Shown: positions 17,285 to 25,933 of the stretch, in pieces
How the letters are laid out: every line of letters starts with the position of its first letter
Position numbering within the stretch: the stretch's first letter is position 1
Source of the DNA: Clostridia bacterium
GTDB taxonomy: Bacteria > Bacillota > Clostridia > Oscillospirales > CAG-272
Reading direction: 5' to 3'
Length of the DNA stretch: 46,122 bases
NCBI GenBank assembly: GCA_017461365.1
Contig: JAFTYG010000007.1
Location: forward strand, 1 to 46,122
Notes under the pieces: generated by a model
Databases searched by the model: none
What the model saw: the letters and a program-made list of their open reading frames with translations, nothing else
Told to the model about the DNA's origin: nothing
Position numbers and translations under genes: made by a program

Positions 17285-17349
17285 TTGACAAAAACGAAAA
17301 CAGGTGATATAATAACCTCTGTAGGAGAGCCCGCTTTTCGGCTCTCCTA
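17285..17349 (+). promoter_or_regulatory. Consensus promoter and 5' leader hairpin of the MFS gene
   Basis: TTGACA (17285-17290), 17-bp spacer, TATAAT (17308-17313): perfect consensus. A 10-bp hairpin (17322-17331 with 17340-17349) begins almost at the expected start of transcription. No T-tract follows, so it more likely stabilises the 5' end of the mRNA than terminates it; it might also end the upstream kinase transcript. Confidence 0.75.
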
Positions 17350-17390
17350 TAAAAAATTGTGTATGCTACATATCGGAAAGGAACACAAAA

Positions 17391-18716
17391 ATGCCATCAT
17401 CTACACCAATACGCGGCAAGGCTAAGGCTATCGCGTGGCTGTGCACGCTCGTCTACTTCGGAAGCTATATGACGCGTCAGAACTTCAACGTAATGCTGCT
17501 CTACGTCATCGGAGATTTCTCCGCCGCATCGGGAATGTCCTCCGAGGCACTCTCGGTCAAGCTCTCTGTCATCCTGACAGCGATGACGGTAACGTACGGA
17601 GCGGGACAGGTAATCTGTGGATTTATCGGAGATAAGATAAAGCCTCAGTATATGCTTACGGGCGGGCTCGGACTTGCGGCGCTGACAAATATACTTATGG
17701 CGCTTCCCTTAGTTTCGACCTCCGAAAATATCGTCCTTATGACGGTGCTTTGGGCGGTAAACGGCTTTGCTCATTCGATGCTCTGGCCTCCCATCGTCCG
17801 CATAATGTCGATGTACCTCACCGACGACGAATACGGCTACTCGGCAGTGCGCGTCTCTTGGGGCTCGCAGTTCGCCACCATCATCCTCTACCTCGGATGT
17901 CCCCTGCTCGTCACCTACGCCCACCTGTCGTGGAGAACGGTAATATTTATCTGCGCCGTTGCGGGAATAGTAATAGACGTAGTATGGAATATCTTCTATC
18001 CCAAGCTTTTGCGCGAGCCATTAAAGGAAGCTCCGAAAAAAGCAAACGGCAAAAAGGGCTCGGGAGCTCCTCTGCCCGCACTCGTTATCATACCGCTTAT
18101 ATGTATATTCTTCGGAATAATCTTTCAGGGTATCATGCGCGACGGCGTTACAAACTGGACACCTAAGCTCCTCGACGATACGTTTGATCTCGGAGAGGCG
18201 CTCTCCACCGTCTCGGCGGTCGTGCTTGCGGTATTCAGCATAATCAGCTTCTCGCTCTACGATAAGCTCCACCGAAAGGTCTTTAAAAACGAGGTTTTCT
18301 GCGCGGGAATGATCTTCGCCTTTACAGCGATCATCGCATCGGTCGTGCTTGCTATGTTCGTCTTTGACATAAGCTCGGCTATCGTATCCATAATCCTTAT
18401 GGGCGTGATCGTTGCGAATATGCACGGCATAAACCTTATGCTCATCACCGTAGTACCCAAGAGATTTATAAAGAGCGGAAAGGTCTCGCTCTTCTCGGGC
18501 ATCCTCAACGCCTGCACGTATATAGGCGCGGCTGTCGGAAATACCGCCTTTGCATGGCTGTCCACCATATCTGCGGGAAACGGCACGGCAGAGGAAACTG
18601 TAAACTGGACGCCCGTAGTAATATCGTGGGTGGCAGTATCTGTTCTCGGTCTTGCCGTCTGCCTCGCCGCAGCGCCCCTTTGGAAGAAATTCTGTAAGAC
18701 CTACGCTGAAGACTGA
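17391..18716 (+). CDS. MFS transporter, OPA (GlpT/UhpC)-like
   Basis: 441 aa with about 12 membrane helices. The N-terminal half has features of the organophosphate:phosphate antiporter group: SYMTRQNFNVMLL in helix 1, AGQVICGFIGDKIKP between helices 2 and 3, and NGFAHSMLWPPIVRIMS in helix 4. The central loop is Lys-rich (EAPKKANGKKGSG). Candidate substrates are glycerol-3-phosphate or a similar sugar phosphate, but the specificity residues cannot be judged by eye. It has a consensus promoter of its own, and phospholipid-related genes follow on the same strand, which is compatible with a glycerophosphate substrate (inference). Confidence 0.82.
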   Translation: MPSSTPIRGKAKAIAWLCTLVYFGSYMTRQNFNVMLLYVIGDFSAASGMSSEALSVKLSVILTAMTVTYGAGQVICGFIGDKIKPQYMLTGGLGLAALTNILMALPLVSTSENIVLMTVLWAVNGFAHSMLWPPIVRIMSMYLTDDEYGYSAVRVSWGSQFATIILYLGCPLLVTYAHLSWRTVIFICAVAGIVIDVVWNIFYPKLLREPLKEAPKKANGKKGSGAPLPALVIIPLICIFFGIIFQGIMRDGVTNWTPKLLDDTFDLGEALSTVSAVVLAVFSIISFSLYDKLHRKVFKNEVFCAGMIFAFTAIIASVVLAMFVFDISSAIVSIILMGVIVANMHGINLMLITVVPKRFIKSGKVSLFSGILNACTYIGAAVGNTAFAWLSTISAGNGTAEETVNWTPVVISWVAVSVLGLAVCLAAAPLWKKFCKTYAED

Positions 18717-18792
18717 CGCTTTCGAGAAAATTTTTTCGACAAAATTTTACTAAAAGCGCGCCCAAATTTATTTTCAGTTTATTTTTGCGCGA

Positions 18793-18798
18793 TATAAT
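18793..18798 (+). promoter_or_regulatory. -10 box for the phosphatidyltransferase gene
   Basis: TATAAT 23 bp upstream of the ATG, after an AT-rich stretch with a weak -35 (TTTTCA, spacer 16). Because this box precedes the ATG, the start codon at 18821 is preferred over the upstream in-frame TTG. Confidence 0.45.
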
Positions 18799-18820
18799 TA
18801 TACAAGGATGGAGAAAGAAA

Positions 18821-19402
18821 ATGAGTGAAAAAAATGTAAATCGTTATCAAAAAAAGATATTTACTGTACCTAACGTTCTTTCTTTTGTGAGACTCGGACT
18901 TATCCCTTTATTCGTTTGGTTGTACAGCTTCGTGCATGAATTCGGTTGGGCAATAGCGGTGCTTGCCTTATCCTACGTCACCGACCTTGCCGACGGCTTC
19001 ATAGCAAGAAAATTCAATATGATGAGCGACCTTGGAAAGATACTCGATCCCATTGCCGATAAGCTCACGCAGATCTGCGTGCTCATCTGCCTTGTGTTCC
19101 GCTTTCCGCTTATGATGATACCGCTCAACTTCATAATAGTCAAGGAGCTGTTTTCGGGCATCCTCGGTCTTGTAAGAGTAAAAAAGACAAAGGATGTCCC
19201 CTCTGCGGTATGGCACGGTAAGGTCAATACAGCCCTCCTCAACACTACTATGATAGCGCACGTCGTATTCCCGACGATACCCGAGGCAGTATCGAATATC
19301 TCGATAGTTATATGCACCGCAATGATGGCAGTTTCGGCTGTCCTTTACGGCATAATGCATTTCAAAGCTATAAATAAACAAAAAAATTCTGATCAACAGT
19401 GA
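18821..19402 (+). CDS. CDP-alcohol phosphatidyltransferase (PgsA-like)
   Basis: 193 aa, an integral membrane enzyme with about five to six helices. The family motif DGx2ARx8Gx3Dx3D is complete: DGFIARKF, then GKILDPIADK. It exchanges CMP of CDP-diacylglycerol for an alcohol; with this length and the PNVLSFVRLGLIPLF start, phosphatidylglycerophosphate synthase is the most likely role. The ATG at 18821 has a purine-rich ribosome site; a longer reading frame would begin inside the promoter. The lipid kinase gene follows after 10 bp, so the two form a phospholipid operon. Confidence 0.9.
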   Translation: MSEKNVNRYQKKIFTVPNVLSFVRLGLIPLFVWLYSFVHEFGWAIAVLALSYVTDLADGFIARKFNMMSDLGKILDPIADKLTQICVLICLVFRFPLMMIPLNFIIVKELFSGILGLVRVKKTKDVPSAVWHGKVNTALLNTTMIAHVVFPTIPEAVSNISIVICTAMMAVSAVLYGIMHFKAINKQKNSDQQ

Positions 19403-19412
19403 GGTTAATCTT

Positions 19413-20279
19413 ATGGCAAAAGCGTACGTTCTTTATAATCCGATCGCAGGCAACGGACAATCAGAGGAAACAGTGAATACACTTCGCGCAATGATCTCGG
19501 ACGAGACGGTATTTTGCGACATGACAAAAAACGAGGCATATGAAAAGGATATTGCTTCGATGGACAAGGACGACTACATAATTGTCTGCGGAGGAGACGG
19601 AACGCTCAACCGCTTCGCCAATAAAACAGCAGATATGAATATCGAAAACGATATTCGTTATTTTCCCTGCGGAAGCGGAAACGACTTTGCGCGTGAGCTC
19701 GGCAAGGAAAGAAACTGCGAGCCCTTCTCGATAAAGAAATATCTTGAAGATCTCCCCACGGTCACAATAAACGGAGATACCTCCTTTTTCCTCAACGGCG
19801 TAGGCTACGGCATCGACGGCTATTGCTGTGAGGTCGGAGATAAGCTGAGAGAGACCTCCGATAAGCCCGTAAATTACACCTCTATCGCAATAAAAGGTCT
19901 GCTCTTCCACTATAAGCCCACAAACGCAAAGGTAACGGTGGACGGAAAGACGCATGAATACAAAAAGGTGTGGATAGCTCCCACCATGAACGGAAAATAC
20001 TACGGCGGAGGTATGATGCCCACGCCCGCGCAGGACAGACTTGCCGATGACGGAAAGCTGTCGGTCATGATCTTCCACGGCTCGAGCGCGCTCAAAACGC
20101 TTATGATCTTCCCCTCTCTCTTCAAGGGTGAGCACGTCAAGAGCACCAAATACGTCGAGGTGCTCGAGGGCTATGATATTACGGTAGAGTTCGACGAGCC
20201 GAGATCGGTTCAGGTAGACGGAGAGACGACCTTGAACGTAAGCGCATATACCGCAAAGTCGAAAAAATGTGCAGAATAA
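19413..20279 (+). CDS. Diacylglycerol kinase-like lipid kinase (DgkB/YegS family)
   Basis: 288 aa. The nucleotide-binding signature GGDGTLNRF (about 52-60) and PCGSGNDFARELG (about 84-96) are those of the diacylglycerol kinase catalytic domain. The C-terminal half is the beta-rich YegS-type domain, with the late YDITVEF...VQVDGE block. It phosphorylates diacylglycerol or a similar lipid to feed phosphatidic acid back to phospholipid synthesis. It is cotranscribed with the PgsA-like enzyme, which fits recycling of diacylglycerol made during lipoteichoic-acid or head-group turnover. Soluble, membrane-associated. Confidence 0.9.
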   Translation: MAKAYVLYNPIAGNGQSEETVNTLRAMISDETVFCDMTKNEAYEKDIASMDKDDYIIVCGGDGTLNRFANKTADMNIENDIRYFPCGSGNDFARELGKERNCEPFSIKKYLEDLPTVTINGDTSFFLNGVGYGIDGYCCEVGDKLRETSDKPVNYTSIAIKGLLFHYKPTNAKVTVDGKTHEYKKVWIAPTMNGKYYGGGMMPTPAQDRLADDGKLSVMIFHGSSALKTLMIFPSLFKGEHVKSTKYVEVLEGYDITVEFDEPRSVQVDGETTLNVSAYTAKSKKCAE

Positions 20280-20300
20280 GCTGTCAATAAAATAAAATCA

Positions 20301-20340
20301 AAATATCTGTCGCACCGCTCGGTTCGGCAGATATTTTTAT
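20301..20340 (+). terminator. Terminator of the phospholipid operon
   Basis: A 12-bp stem AAATATCTGTCG / CGGCAGATATTT (one wobble) with an inner ACCG/CGGT pairing, followed by T's. Confidence 0.75.
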
Positions 20341-20426
20341 ATATCCCAATTCCTTCTTCACATATTTTGCATCGCCCGACGCAAAATAATACGGACGAGA
20401 TATTAACCGAAAGAAGAAGATTTAAA

Positions 20427-21434
20427 ATGAACAATATCACCAAAGGAGCGCTGATAGGCTCTGCCGCCGCTGTGAGCACCGCCGCGATAGTGAGCGCCGT
20501 CTCTTACTCCGTAACGCATTCACTGATAAAAATAGCATTTAAAAGAGACCTCGGCATAACCCCGAGCGTACGAACAAAGCAGCTCTTCTCGGGATGCAAG
20601 CAAATGGCAGAGATCGAACGCTTCTGCACCGAGAACGCCGTAAAGCTCGATAACGGATGCTGTAAAAAGGTCGAGCTATGTGGCAGAGGTCGCCAAAGGC
20701 TCGTCGGACATTTCCACGCGTCGGACACGCCGAAACGCAATATCATTGCCATGCACGGATGGCGTACCACGTGGGCGAGAGATTTCGGAGCTGTGTCGGA
20801 GTTCTGGCATAAAAACGGCTGTAACGTCCTCTATGCCGAGCAAAGAGGTCAGAACAACAGCGAGGGAGAATATATCGGCTTCGGAATAGCCGAACGCTAC
20901 GATTGCCTCGATTGGGTAAAATGGATATGCGCGCAGAGCGCCTGCCAAGGTCTCCCCGTCTATCTGTGCGGAGTATCAATGGGCGCGGCGACCGTTCTTA
21001 TGGCAACGGGGCTCTCTCTTCCCGAAAACGTCAAGGGCGTTATTGCCGATTGCGGATTTACCTCGCCCCACAGCGTTTTCAAACACGTAGTAAATAAAAA
21101 TCTGCACTTTCCCTATGGCGCATACACGCAAAGAAAAATAGACAGGCTTTGCAGACAAAAGCATTGGCCCGATCCGCACAGCTATTCAACGGTAGAGGCA
21201 ATGAAGTCATGCAAGGTTCCCGTGATGTTCGTCCACGGCACAGACGACCGATTTGTACCGATACAGATGACCTACGATAACTACCGCGCCTGCGCCGCGC
21301 CAAAGAGAATGTTCATCGTCCCGGGCGCGGAGCACGGCATGGCATACTTCACCGATAAGCAAGGCTATGAGTACGAAATGCTCCGCTTTTTCTCCGATTG
21401 CGAAACGGGAGCTCTGAACAAAACCGCCCGATAA
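20427..21434 (+). CDS. Alpha/beta hydrolase, paralogue of 4472-5413
   Basis: 335 aa. A short N-terminal hydrophobic segment (GALIGSAAAVSTAAIVSAVS) suggests membrane anchoring or export. The hydrolase core has the MHGWRTTWARDFG oxyanion region, nucleophile GVSMGA (Ser), Asp in FVHGTDDRFVP and His in PGAEHGMAYF. The shared blocks with the gene at 4472 (SEGEYIGFGIAERYD, SMGAATVLMATGLSLPE, ADCGFTSP) show a common origin, while the outer parts differ, so substrates may differ. ATG at 20427 chosen over an upstream TTG because the purine-rich AAGAAGAAG is at proper distance. Confidence 0.85.
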   Translation: MNNITKGALIGSAAAVSTAAIVSAVSYSVTHSLIKIAFKRDLGITPSVRTKQLFSGCKQMAEIERFCTENAVKLDNGCCKKVELCGRGRQRLVGHFHASDTPKRNIIAMHGWRTTWARDFGAVSEFWHKNGCNVLYAEQRGQNNSEGEYIGFGIAERYDCLDWVKWICAQSACQGLPVYLCGVSMGAATVLMATGLSLPENVKGVIADCGFTSPHSVFKHVVNKNLHFPYGAYTQRKIDRLCRQKHWPDPHSYSTVEAMKSCKVPVMFVHGTDDRFVPIQMTYDNYRACAAPKRMFIVPGAEHGMAYFTDKQGYEYEMLRFFSDCETGALNKTAR

Positions 21435-21483
21435 AAAGTCAAAACACTTCAATATAATACGGCAACCGCACCAAAAAAGCCCT

Positions 21484-21520
21484 CGGCTGTTTCCTGATTT
21501 TAGGAAAACAGCCGATTTTT
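21484..21520 (+). terminator. Intrinsic terminator
   Basis: An imperfect 12-bp stem CGGCTGTTTCCT / AGGAAAACAGCCG with a 6-nt loop, then six T's. It ends the hydrolase gene. Confidence 0.8.
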
Positions 21521-21551
21521 TAATATTTTAGACATAATTTTGCAAAATCCA

Positions 21552-21580
21552 TTGACTTTTACAAAAAAGGGATATATAAT
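21552..21580 (+). promoter_or_regulatory. Sigma-A promoter of the large membrane protein
   Basis: TTGACT, 17-bp spacer, TATAAT, about 48 bp before the ATG at 21629. The in-frame ATG at 21593 lies too close to this -10 and has no ribosome site. Confidence 0.75.
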
Positions 21581-21628
21581 AGTGTTAGTATTATGGGATT
21601 GTTTACAATAAATTTTGACGGAGGAATC

Positions 21629-24403
21629 ATGTATAATATTATTTTCACTGTTTCACTTATCATTCTCCTTTTGCTTTTCGTAGGACTTACACTCCTCAAA
21701 GGCAAAAGACACGTCTGGTACTACTCGGTATCAAGAATAGCATCTATTCTTATATCGGGCGTGGCGTCATTCTTCCTTTCGGGCTTGCTCTCAGACGTTA
21801 TCGCGGATGCAGTCTACGGTATCCTCATAGATAAGATACCCGAAAACGTCAGCGGTATCCTCAACGATCTCGCCTCAGCCCCCAATGTGTTCAGCGCCCT
21901 TATCACGGCTCTGCTCGCGCCCATCTTCTTCGTTATATTCTTCTTCATTCTTAAGATCATCCTCAACTGCATAGCAAAGAATATCTGCATAGCGGTCGGT
22001 AAAAATCAGGCTAAGAAGAATGCGTCGGCAGAAGAGCCCGAGAAAAAGGAGCTCAGCGAAGCAGAAAAGGAAGCAGAAGCGACCGCCGAAAAGACCGAGA
22101 CCGTCGAATTGACCGAAACGGCAGAGACGACCGATACACCCGTACTCACCGAAGCGTCGGCAGAGCCCGACGGCAAAAAGGCTAAGAAGGCTAAAAAAGA
22201 AAGGACAAAAGAAGAAAAGCCGAAAAAGATAAAGAGAAGCAGCTACGCCCTCACACCCAAGGCAAACGCCGTCGGTATGCTCTGCGGCGCTTTCTGCGGA
22301 CTCCTTATGTTCTTCGTCATAATGGTTCCCTTCGTGGGCGTTGCGTCGATTGCTGACGAGGTAATGGATCTTGTCACGTCGATCGTAGCTCAGGAAACTC
22401 TCCTAACCGTCAATGAAGTGACCGACGGCGCGGCAAATAATCCCGTCTCCAAGACCTTCGGAACCGTCGGCGGAAAAGCCGTGTATAACGGACTTACCAC
22501 CACAAATATCGACGGAAAGCACAAAATGACACTCAGTGATGAGATACACCTCATTACCACCGCTGGCGACGCCGTTATGGCAACGATAAATAACGACGTG
22601 CCCCGCGACGAGGCGGCGGCATCCGTCAGAGAGGTAGAGGTGGCATTCAATGACTCCGATCTGCTCCCCGTCGTTCTCCCCGAGCTCCTTGCCGCGGCAA
22701 ACGAAAGCTGGGAAAAGGGAGAGGACTTCCACGGTATCGAAAAAATAACAGCCTCGGGCAGAGCTCAGCCCGTTGTCGATCACTTGGTGGAGATACTTGT
22801 CACCTCCGATTACGACTCGCTCAAATCTGACACCGAGACCGTCATTGAGATACTCGCCATCCTTGTCGAGCATGACGCTATAAATACAGCCATCAACGAT
22901 CCCTCAAGCATCCCCGCGCAAGAGGAAATGACCGCGCCCGTATTTTACGAGCTTCTTAAAAACGAACGCTTCTCTCCCATGGTCGGCACGCTTGCCGAGT
23001 TCGGAATACAGTATATAGGCGATCAGTTCCAACTCCACGCACACCGCGACGCGCTCTATTCCGAATTCATAACCGAAGCGACCGAAAAGACCGCGGCGGT
23101 TCTCACGCTCGACGAGGGCTACCGCCCCGAGCAAATGGAGCAGACCTATATAAACCTCTTTGACGACTACGGCTTGGACGTGTCCGAGGACTCCGCAAAG
23201 CAGACCGCCGCTCTCGCACTTGAGGAATTCTCCGACGGAGCAGTTACCGAAGAGAGTATGAAAGCCTTCCTTGCAAAGACCGAACTGACGCTTAACGACG
23301 GAAACGTAATAAAGCTCGACACGGCAGATACGCTTGCGCATAATAGCCTGATTATCTGCGTGGACGAGATAACCTTCGATATGAGCAAGGTTCCAGCCAC
23401 CGAGACCGAGTCTGAGGCGCTTGCCAAGGCGGTACATGAGATATTCACAATGACAAAGGTGCTTTGGTCGGGCGAATTTTCCGATCCGAGCTCAATACAA
23501 AAGCTCGGTCCTCTGCTCGATGCGCTCTCAAACACCGAGACTATGGGACACGATAACACGGCGCATCTGCTTACGGGTATCCTTCAATCCGATCTTGTAC
23601 ACGACCATATCGGATTTAGCCTTGTAGAAGCTACCGAGATGGCAAATATGATATTTGCAAAATGCGAAACACAGGGCTACACGCCCCTGCTCAAATCGCT
23701 CTCTGATACGGTCGAGGTCATCATATTCACGACCTCTGATACCGTTACAAAAGAGGAAGTGACCGCAAAGGTAGAAACGCTCCTCAATGACCTGACACCC
23801 GAATCGGCAGAGGTACTGCAACAGCTCGCCTCGACCGAGGTAATGGTAAGTCAGGGTGTTCCCGAGGCAAGCGCAGAGCCCGTCTCAAACCTTGTATCCA
23901 ATATGTTCGGAAACCTCGCAAGCTCCAAGGATAGCGGAATGAGCGAGGAGGAATATAAAAAGGAAGCCGAGGCTACGAGCAGCCTGCTCAATATAGCTCT
24001 CTCGGCTACGTCGTCGGACGGAAGCATCTTCAAGGATACGGGCGACGACTCTCAGACGGGAACAGACACATCAAAGGTAAACGGCATGACCGCCTCCGAA
24101 TATATCGACAGCGTTATGAGCTCCACCGTAATAACACAGACGATAGTAGACACGGCATATGCCGATGATGCCTCCGACAGTCCCGCGCTCGATCCCCTCA
24201 ATACGGGCAAGAGCCTCTCCGAGAGCGAGCAGACTCAGGTGCTGAATTCGCTCAACGAGCACTGGGCAAACGCAACCGAGGAGGAAAAGGCAAGCGAGGA
24301 CTACTTCAAGACCTACGCGGCTATCGGCGCAATAGTAAACTTCCCCATAGCTGTAGGTGAGGACGGCTCCCTCATCGCACAGGCAACGGAAACAGCGCAG
24401 TAA
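21629..24403 (+). CDS. Large membrane protein with CvpA-like membrane part
   Basis: 924 aa. Hydrophobic helices lie at about residues 2-20, 33-55, 85-115 and 220-250. Between the third and fourth lies a charged Glu/Thr/Lys-rich linker. The helices around the linker resemble CvpA family proteins split by an insert (KGKRHVWYYSVSRIASILIS; FFVIFFFILKIILNCIAKNI). The remaining about 670 residues are mostly helical, acidic and without cysteine motifs; they probably face the outside. The ATG at 21629 has a GACGGAGGA ribosome site. Function unknown. Similarity to CvpA is judged only from pattern. Confidence 0.55.
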   Translation: MYNIIFTVSLIILLLLFVGLTLLKGKRHVWYYSVSRIASILISGVASFFLSGLLSDVIADAVYGILIDKIPENVSGILNDLASAPNVFSALITALLAPIFFVIFFFILKIILNCIAKNICIAVGKNQAKKNASAEEPEKKELSEAEKEAEATAEKTETVELTETAETTDTPVLTEASAEPDGKKAKKAKKERTKEEKPKKIKRSSYALTPKANAVGMLCGAFCGLLMFFVIMVPFVGVASIADEVMDLVTSIVAQETLLTVNEVTDGAANNPVSKTFGTVGGKAVYNGLTTTNIDGKHKMTLSDEIHLITTAGDAVMATINNDVPRDEAAASVREVEVAFNDSDLLPVVLPELLAAANESWEKGEDFHGIEKITASGRAQPVVDHLVEILVTSDYDSLKSDTETVIEILAILVEHDAINTAINDPSSIPAQEEMTAPVFYELLKNERFSPMVGTLAEFGIQYIGDQFQLHAHRDALYSEFITEATEKTAAVLTLDEGYRPEQMEQTYINLFDDYGLDVSEDSAKQTAALALEEFSDGAVTEESMKAFLAKTELTLNDGNVIKLDTADTLAHNSLIICVDEITFDMSKVPATETESEALAKAVHEIFTMTKVLWSGEFSDPSSIQKLGPLLDALSNTETMGHDNTAHLLTGILQSDLVHDHIGFSLVEATEMANMIFAKCETQGYTPLLKSLSDTVEVIIFTTSDTVTKEEVTAKVETLLNDLTPESAEVLQQLASTEVMVSQGVPEASAEPVSNLVSNMFGNLASSKDSGMSEEEYKKEAEATSSLLNIALSATSSDGSIFKDTGDDSQTGTDTSKVNGMTASEYIDSVMSSTVITQTIVDTAYADDASDSPALDPLNTGKSLSESEQTQVLNSLNEHWANATEEEKASEDYFKTYAAIGAIVNFPIAVGEDGSLIAQATETAQ

Positions 24404-24490
24404 AAATACGCACAGCCGCTTTGCAGATCGATGCAAGGCGGCTGTCTTTTGAATTTTGAATAAATTTTTAAACAAATTTCCGAAAATCTA

Positions 24491-24519
24491 TTGACAAATC
24501 GTCGAAAACGTGGTACAAT
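24491..24519 (+). promoter_or_regulatory. Sigma-A promoter of the T-box/ABC operon
   Basis: TTGACA, 17-bp spacer, TACAAT. It is followed by a leader of about 360 nt before the first gene. Confidence 0.8.
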
Positions 24520-24540
24520 TTTAACACTTTAGTAAGCTAA

Positions 24541-24823
24541 TATATAAAAGCGTTGATCGAAAAAAAGTATCCGTCCAAAGGGCGCGCAGAGAGCCGTCGG
24601 TTGGTGTAAGACGGCAGTCGTATAGGTCGGAGAATACGTTTCGAAAGCTGTGCACCGAAGCTCCAAGGTCGGAGTGCGTAGGCTGTATCGGGTGCGACCG
24701 TAATATCGCAAGGGATGAATACACACCCCATAGAGGCTTTTTTCGAAAGAAAAAGGCGAAGCAGAGTGGTAACACGTTTTCATACGTCTCTGTGCCGAGC
24801 TTTGTCGGCGCGGAGATTTTTTT
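24541..24823 (+). promoter_or_regulatory. T-box leader, specifier UAC (tyrosine)
   Basis: All T-box parts are visible. Stem I has the AGUA (24566-24569) and GAA halves of the specifier loop, the AGAGAGCC and UUGGUG bulge/loop elements, and specifier UAC at 24635-24637. The T-box antiterminator has AGAGUGGUAACACG, with UGGU at 24767-24770. A 12-bp terminator pairs 24787-24798 with 24805-24816, followed by seven U's. UGGU pairs with a tRNA ending ACCA, that is discriminator A73, as in tRNA-Tyr. Uncharged tRNA-Tyr should allow read-through into the ABC transporter genes. Confidence 0.92.
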
Positions 24824-24889
24824 ATTTTGATTTCCGACAGACAAAAGGTCTGTTGAAAAATAAATTTACACACATAGGAGAATATCACT

Positions 24890-25855
24890 ATGAAGATCAA
24901 AAGGCTTTTAAGCATTACGCTTGCCGCAGTGATGATACTCGCGGCATTTTCCCTCACATCCTGCTCCAAGGATGAGACCTACACCGTAGGCGTTATCCAG
25001 CTCGTTACACACGATGCGCTCGATGCCGCTACACAGGGCTTCGTCGACGCTCTTAAGGCAGAGCTTGGCGAAGAGAACGTCACCATCGACATTCAGAACG
25101 CCGCTAACTCTACCGACACCTGCGCTACCATCGCAAAATCCTTCGTAACCAAGAACGTTGACCTCATTATGGCTAACGCTACCCCCGCTCTTCAGGCTGC
25201 TTACAACGCAACTCAGACGATCCCGATACTCGGTACGTCCGTAACTGAGTACGGTGTTGCTCTCGGAATAGAGAACTTCAGCGGTACAGTCGGCTCAAAC
25301 GTATCGGGTACGTCCGACCTCGCAGATCTCGATCAGCAGGCTCAGATGATCCTCGACCTCCTTCCCGAGGCAAAGAACGTAGGTCTTATCTACTGCTCCG
25401 CAGAGGCAAACTCCGACTATCAGGTAAAGAAAGTAAAGGCTTACCTTGAGAATAAGAACATCACCTGCAAGGAATACGCATTCTCCGACTCCAACGACGT
25501 TGCTACCGTAGCAGGTCAGGCGGCAAGCGAGTGCGACGCGCTCTACATCCCCACAGATAACACCGCCGCTTCCTGCGCAGAGACCATTTACGGAGCAACA
25601 GGCGACACACCTATCATCGCAGGTGAGGCAGGTATCTGCAAGGGCTGCGGTATCGCAACTCTCTCCATCAGCTACTACGACCTCGGCTACAAGACGGGTG
25701 AGATGGCAGCCGATATCCTCAGAGGCGAGGCTAAGATCGAGGAGATGCCCATAGCATACGCTGACGCAACAAAGAAGTACAATCCTACTATCTGCGCAGA
25801 GATCGGAATAGATAAGGCAGCGCTTGAAGCAGCAGGCTACGTAGCGCTTGACTAA
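24890..25855 (+). CDS. ABC transporter substrate-binding lipoprotein (TrpX-like, ABC_sub_bind)
   Basis: 321 aa. A lipoprotein signal peptide ends at LTSC (Cys about 25). The mature part is a two-lobed periplasmic-binding fold of the ABC_sub_bind type (TYTVGVIQLVTHDALDAATQ; NVGLIYCSAEANSDYQVKKV; SISYYDLGYKTGEMAADIL), the family that serves the predicted tryptophan importer TrpXYZ. It would capture an aromatic amino acid outside the membrane. Because the leader is a Tyr T-box, tyrosine is the best guess. Many GCT/GTT codons and an AGGAG site suggest high expression. A 13-bp hairpin after the stop probably protects this part of the mRNA. Confidence 0.9.
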   Translation: MKIKRLLSITLAAVMILAAFSLTSCSKDETYTVGVIQLVTHDALDAATQGFVDALKAELGEENVTIDIQNAANSTDTCATIAKSFVTKNVDLIMANATPALQAAYNATQTIPILGTSVTEYGVALGIENFSGTVGSNVSGTSDLADLDQQAQMILDLLPEAKNVGLIYCSAEANSDYQVKKVKAYLENKNITCKEYAFSDSNDVATVAGQAASECDALYIPTDNTAASCAETIYGATGDTPIIAGEAGICKGCGIATLSISYYDLGYKTGEMAADILRGEAKIEEMPIAYADATKKYNPTICAEIGIDKAALEAAGYVALD

Positions 25856-25872
25856 TTCAAAAAGCATATTTT

Positions 25873-25902
25873 TAGTCGGAGACGGTATCCCGTCTCCGAC
25901 TA
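25873..25902 (+). promoter_or_regulatory. Intra-operon hairpin after the binding-protein gene
   Basis: A perfect 13-bp stem TAGTCGGAGACGG / CCGTCTCCGACTA with a 4-nt loop, without a direct T-run. Such hairpins behind binding-protein genes usually stabilise the upstream mRNA or act as weak terminators, giving excess binding protein over membrane parts. Confidence 0.7.
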
Positions 25903-25933
25903 TTACGATTTTTACCAAGGAGATTTTTTCTTT

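Noticed and set aside
18785-18820. Upstream TTG start for the phosphatidyltransferase
   Set aside because: It would begin ahead of the TATAAT promoter box, and the ATG at 18821 has the better ribosome site.
24541-24889. Tryptophan T-box reading
   Set aside because: No UGG falls in the specifier position next to GAA, and the T-box UGGU does not fit the G73 discriminator of tRNA-Trp.
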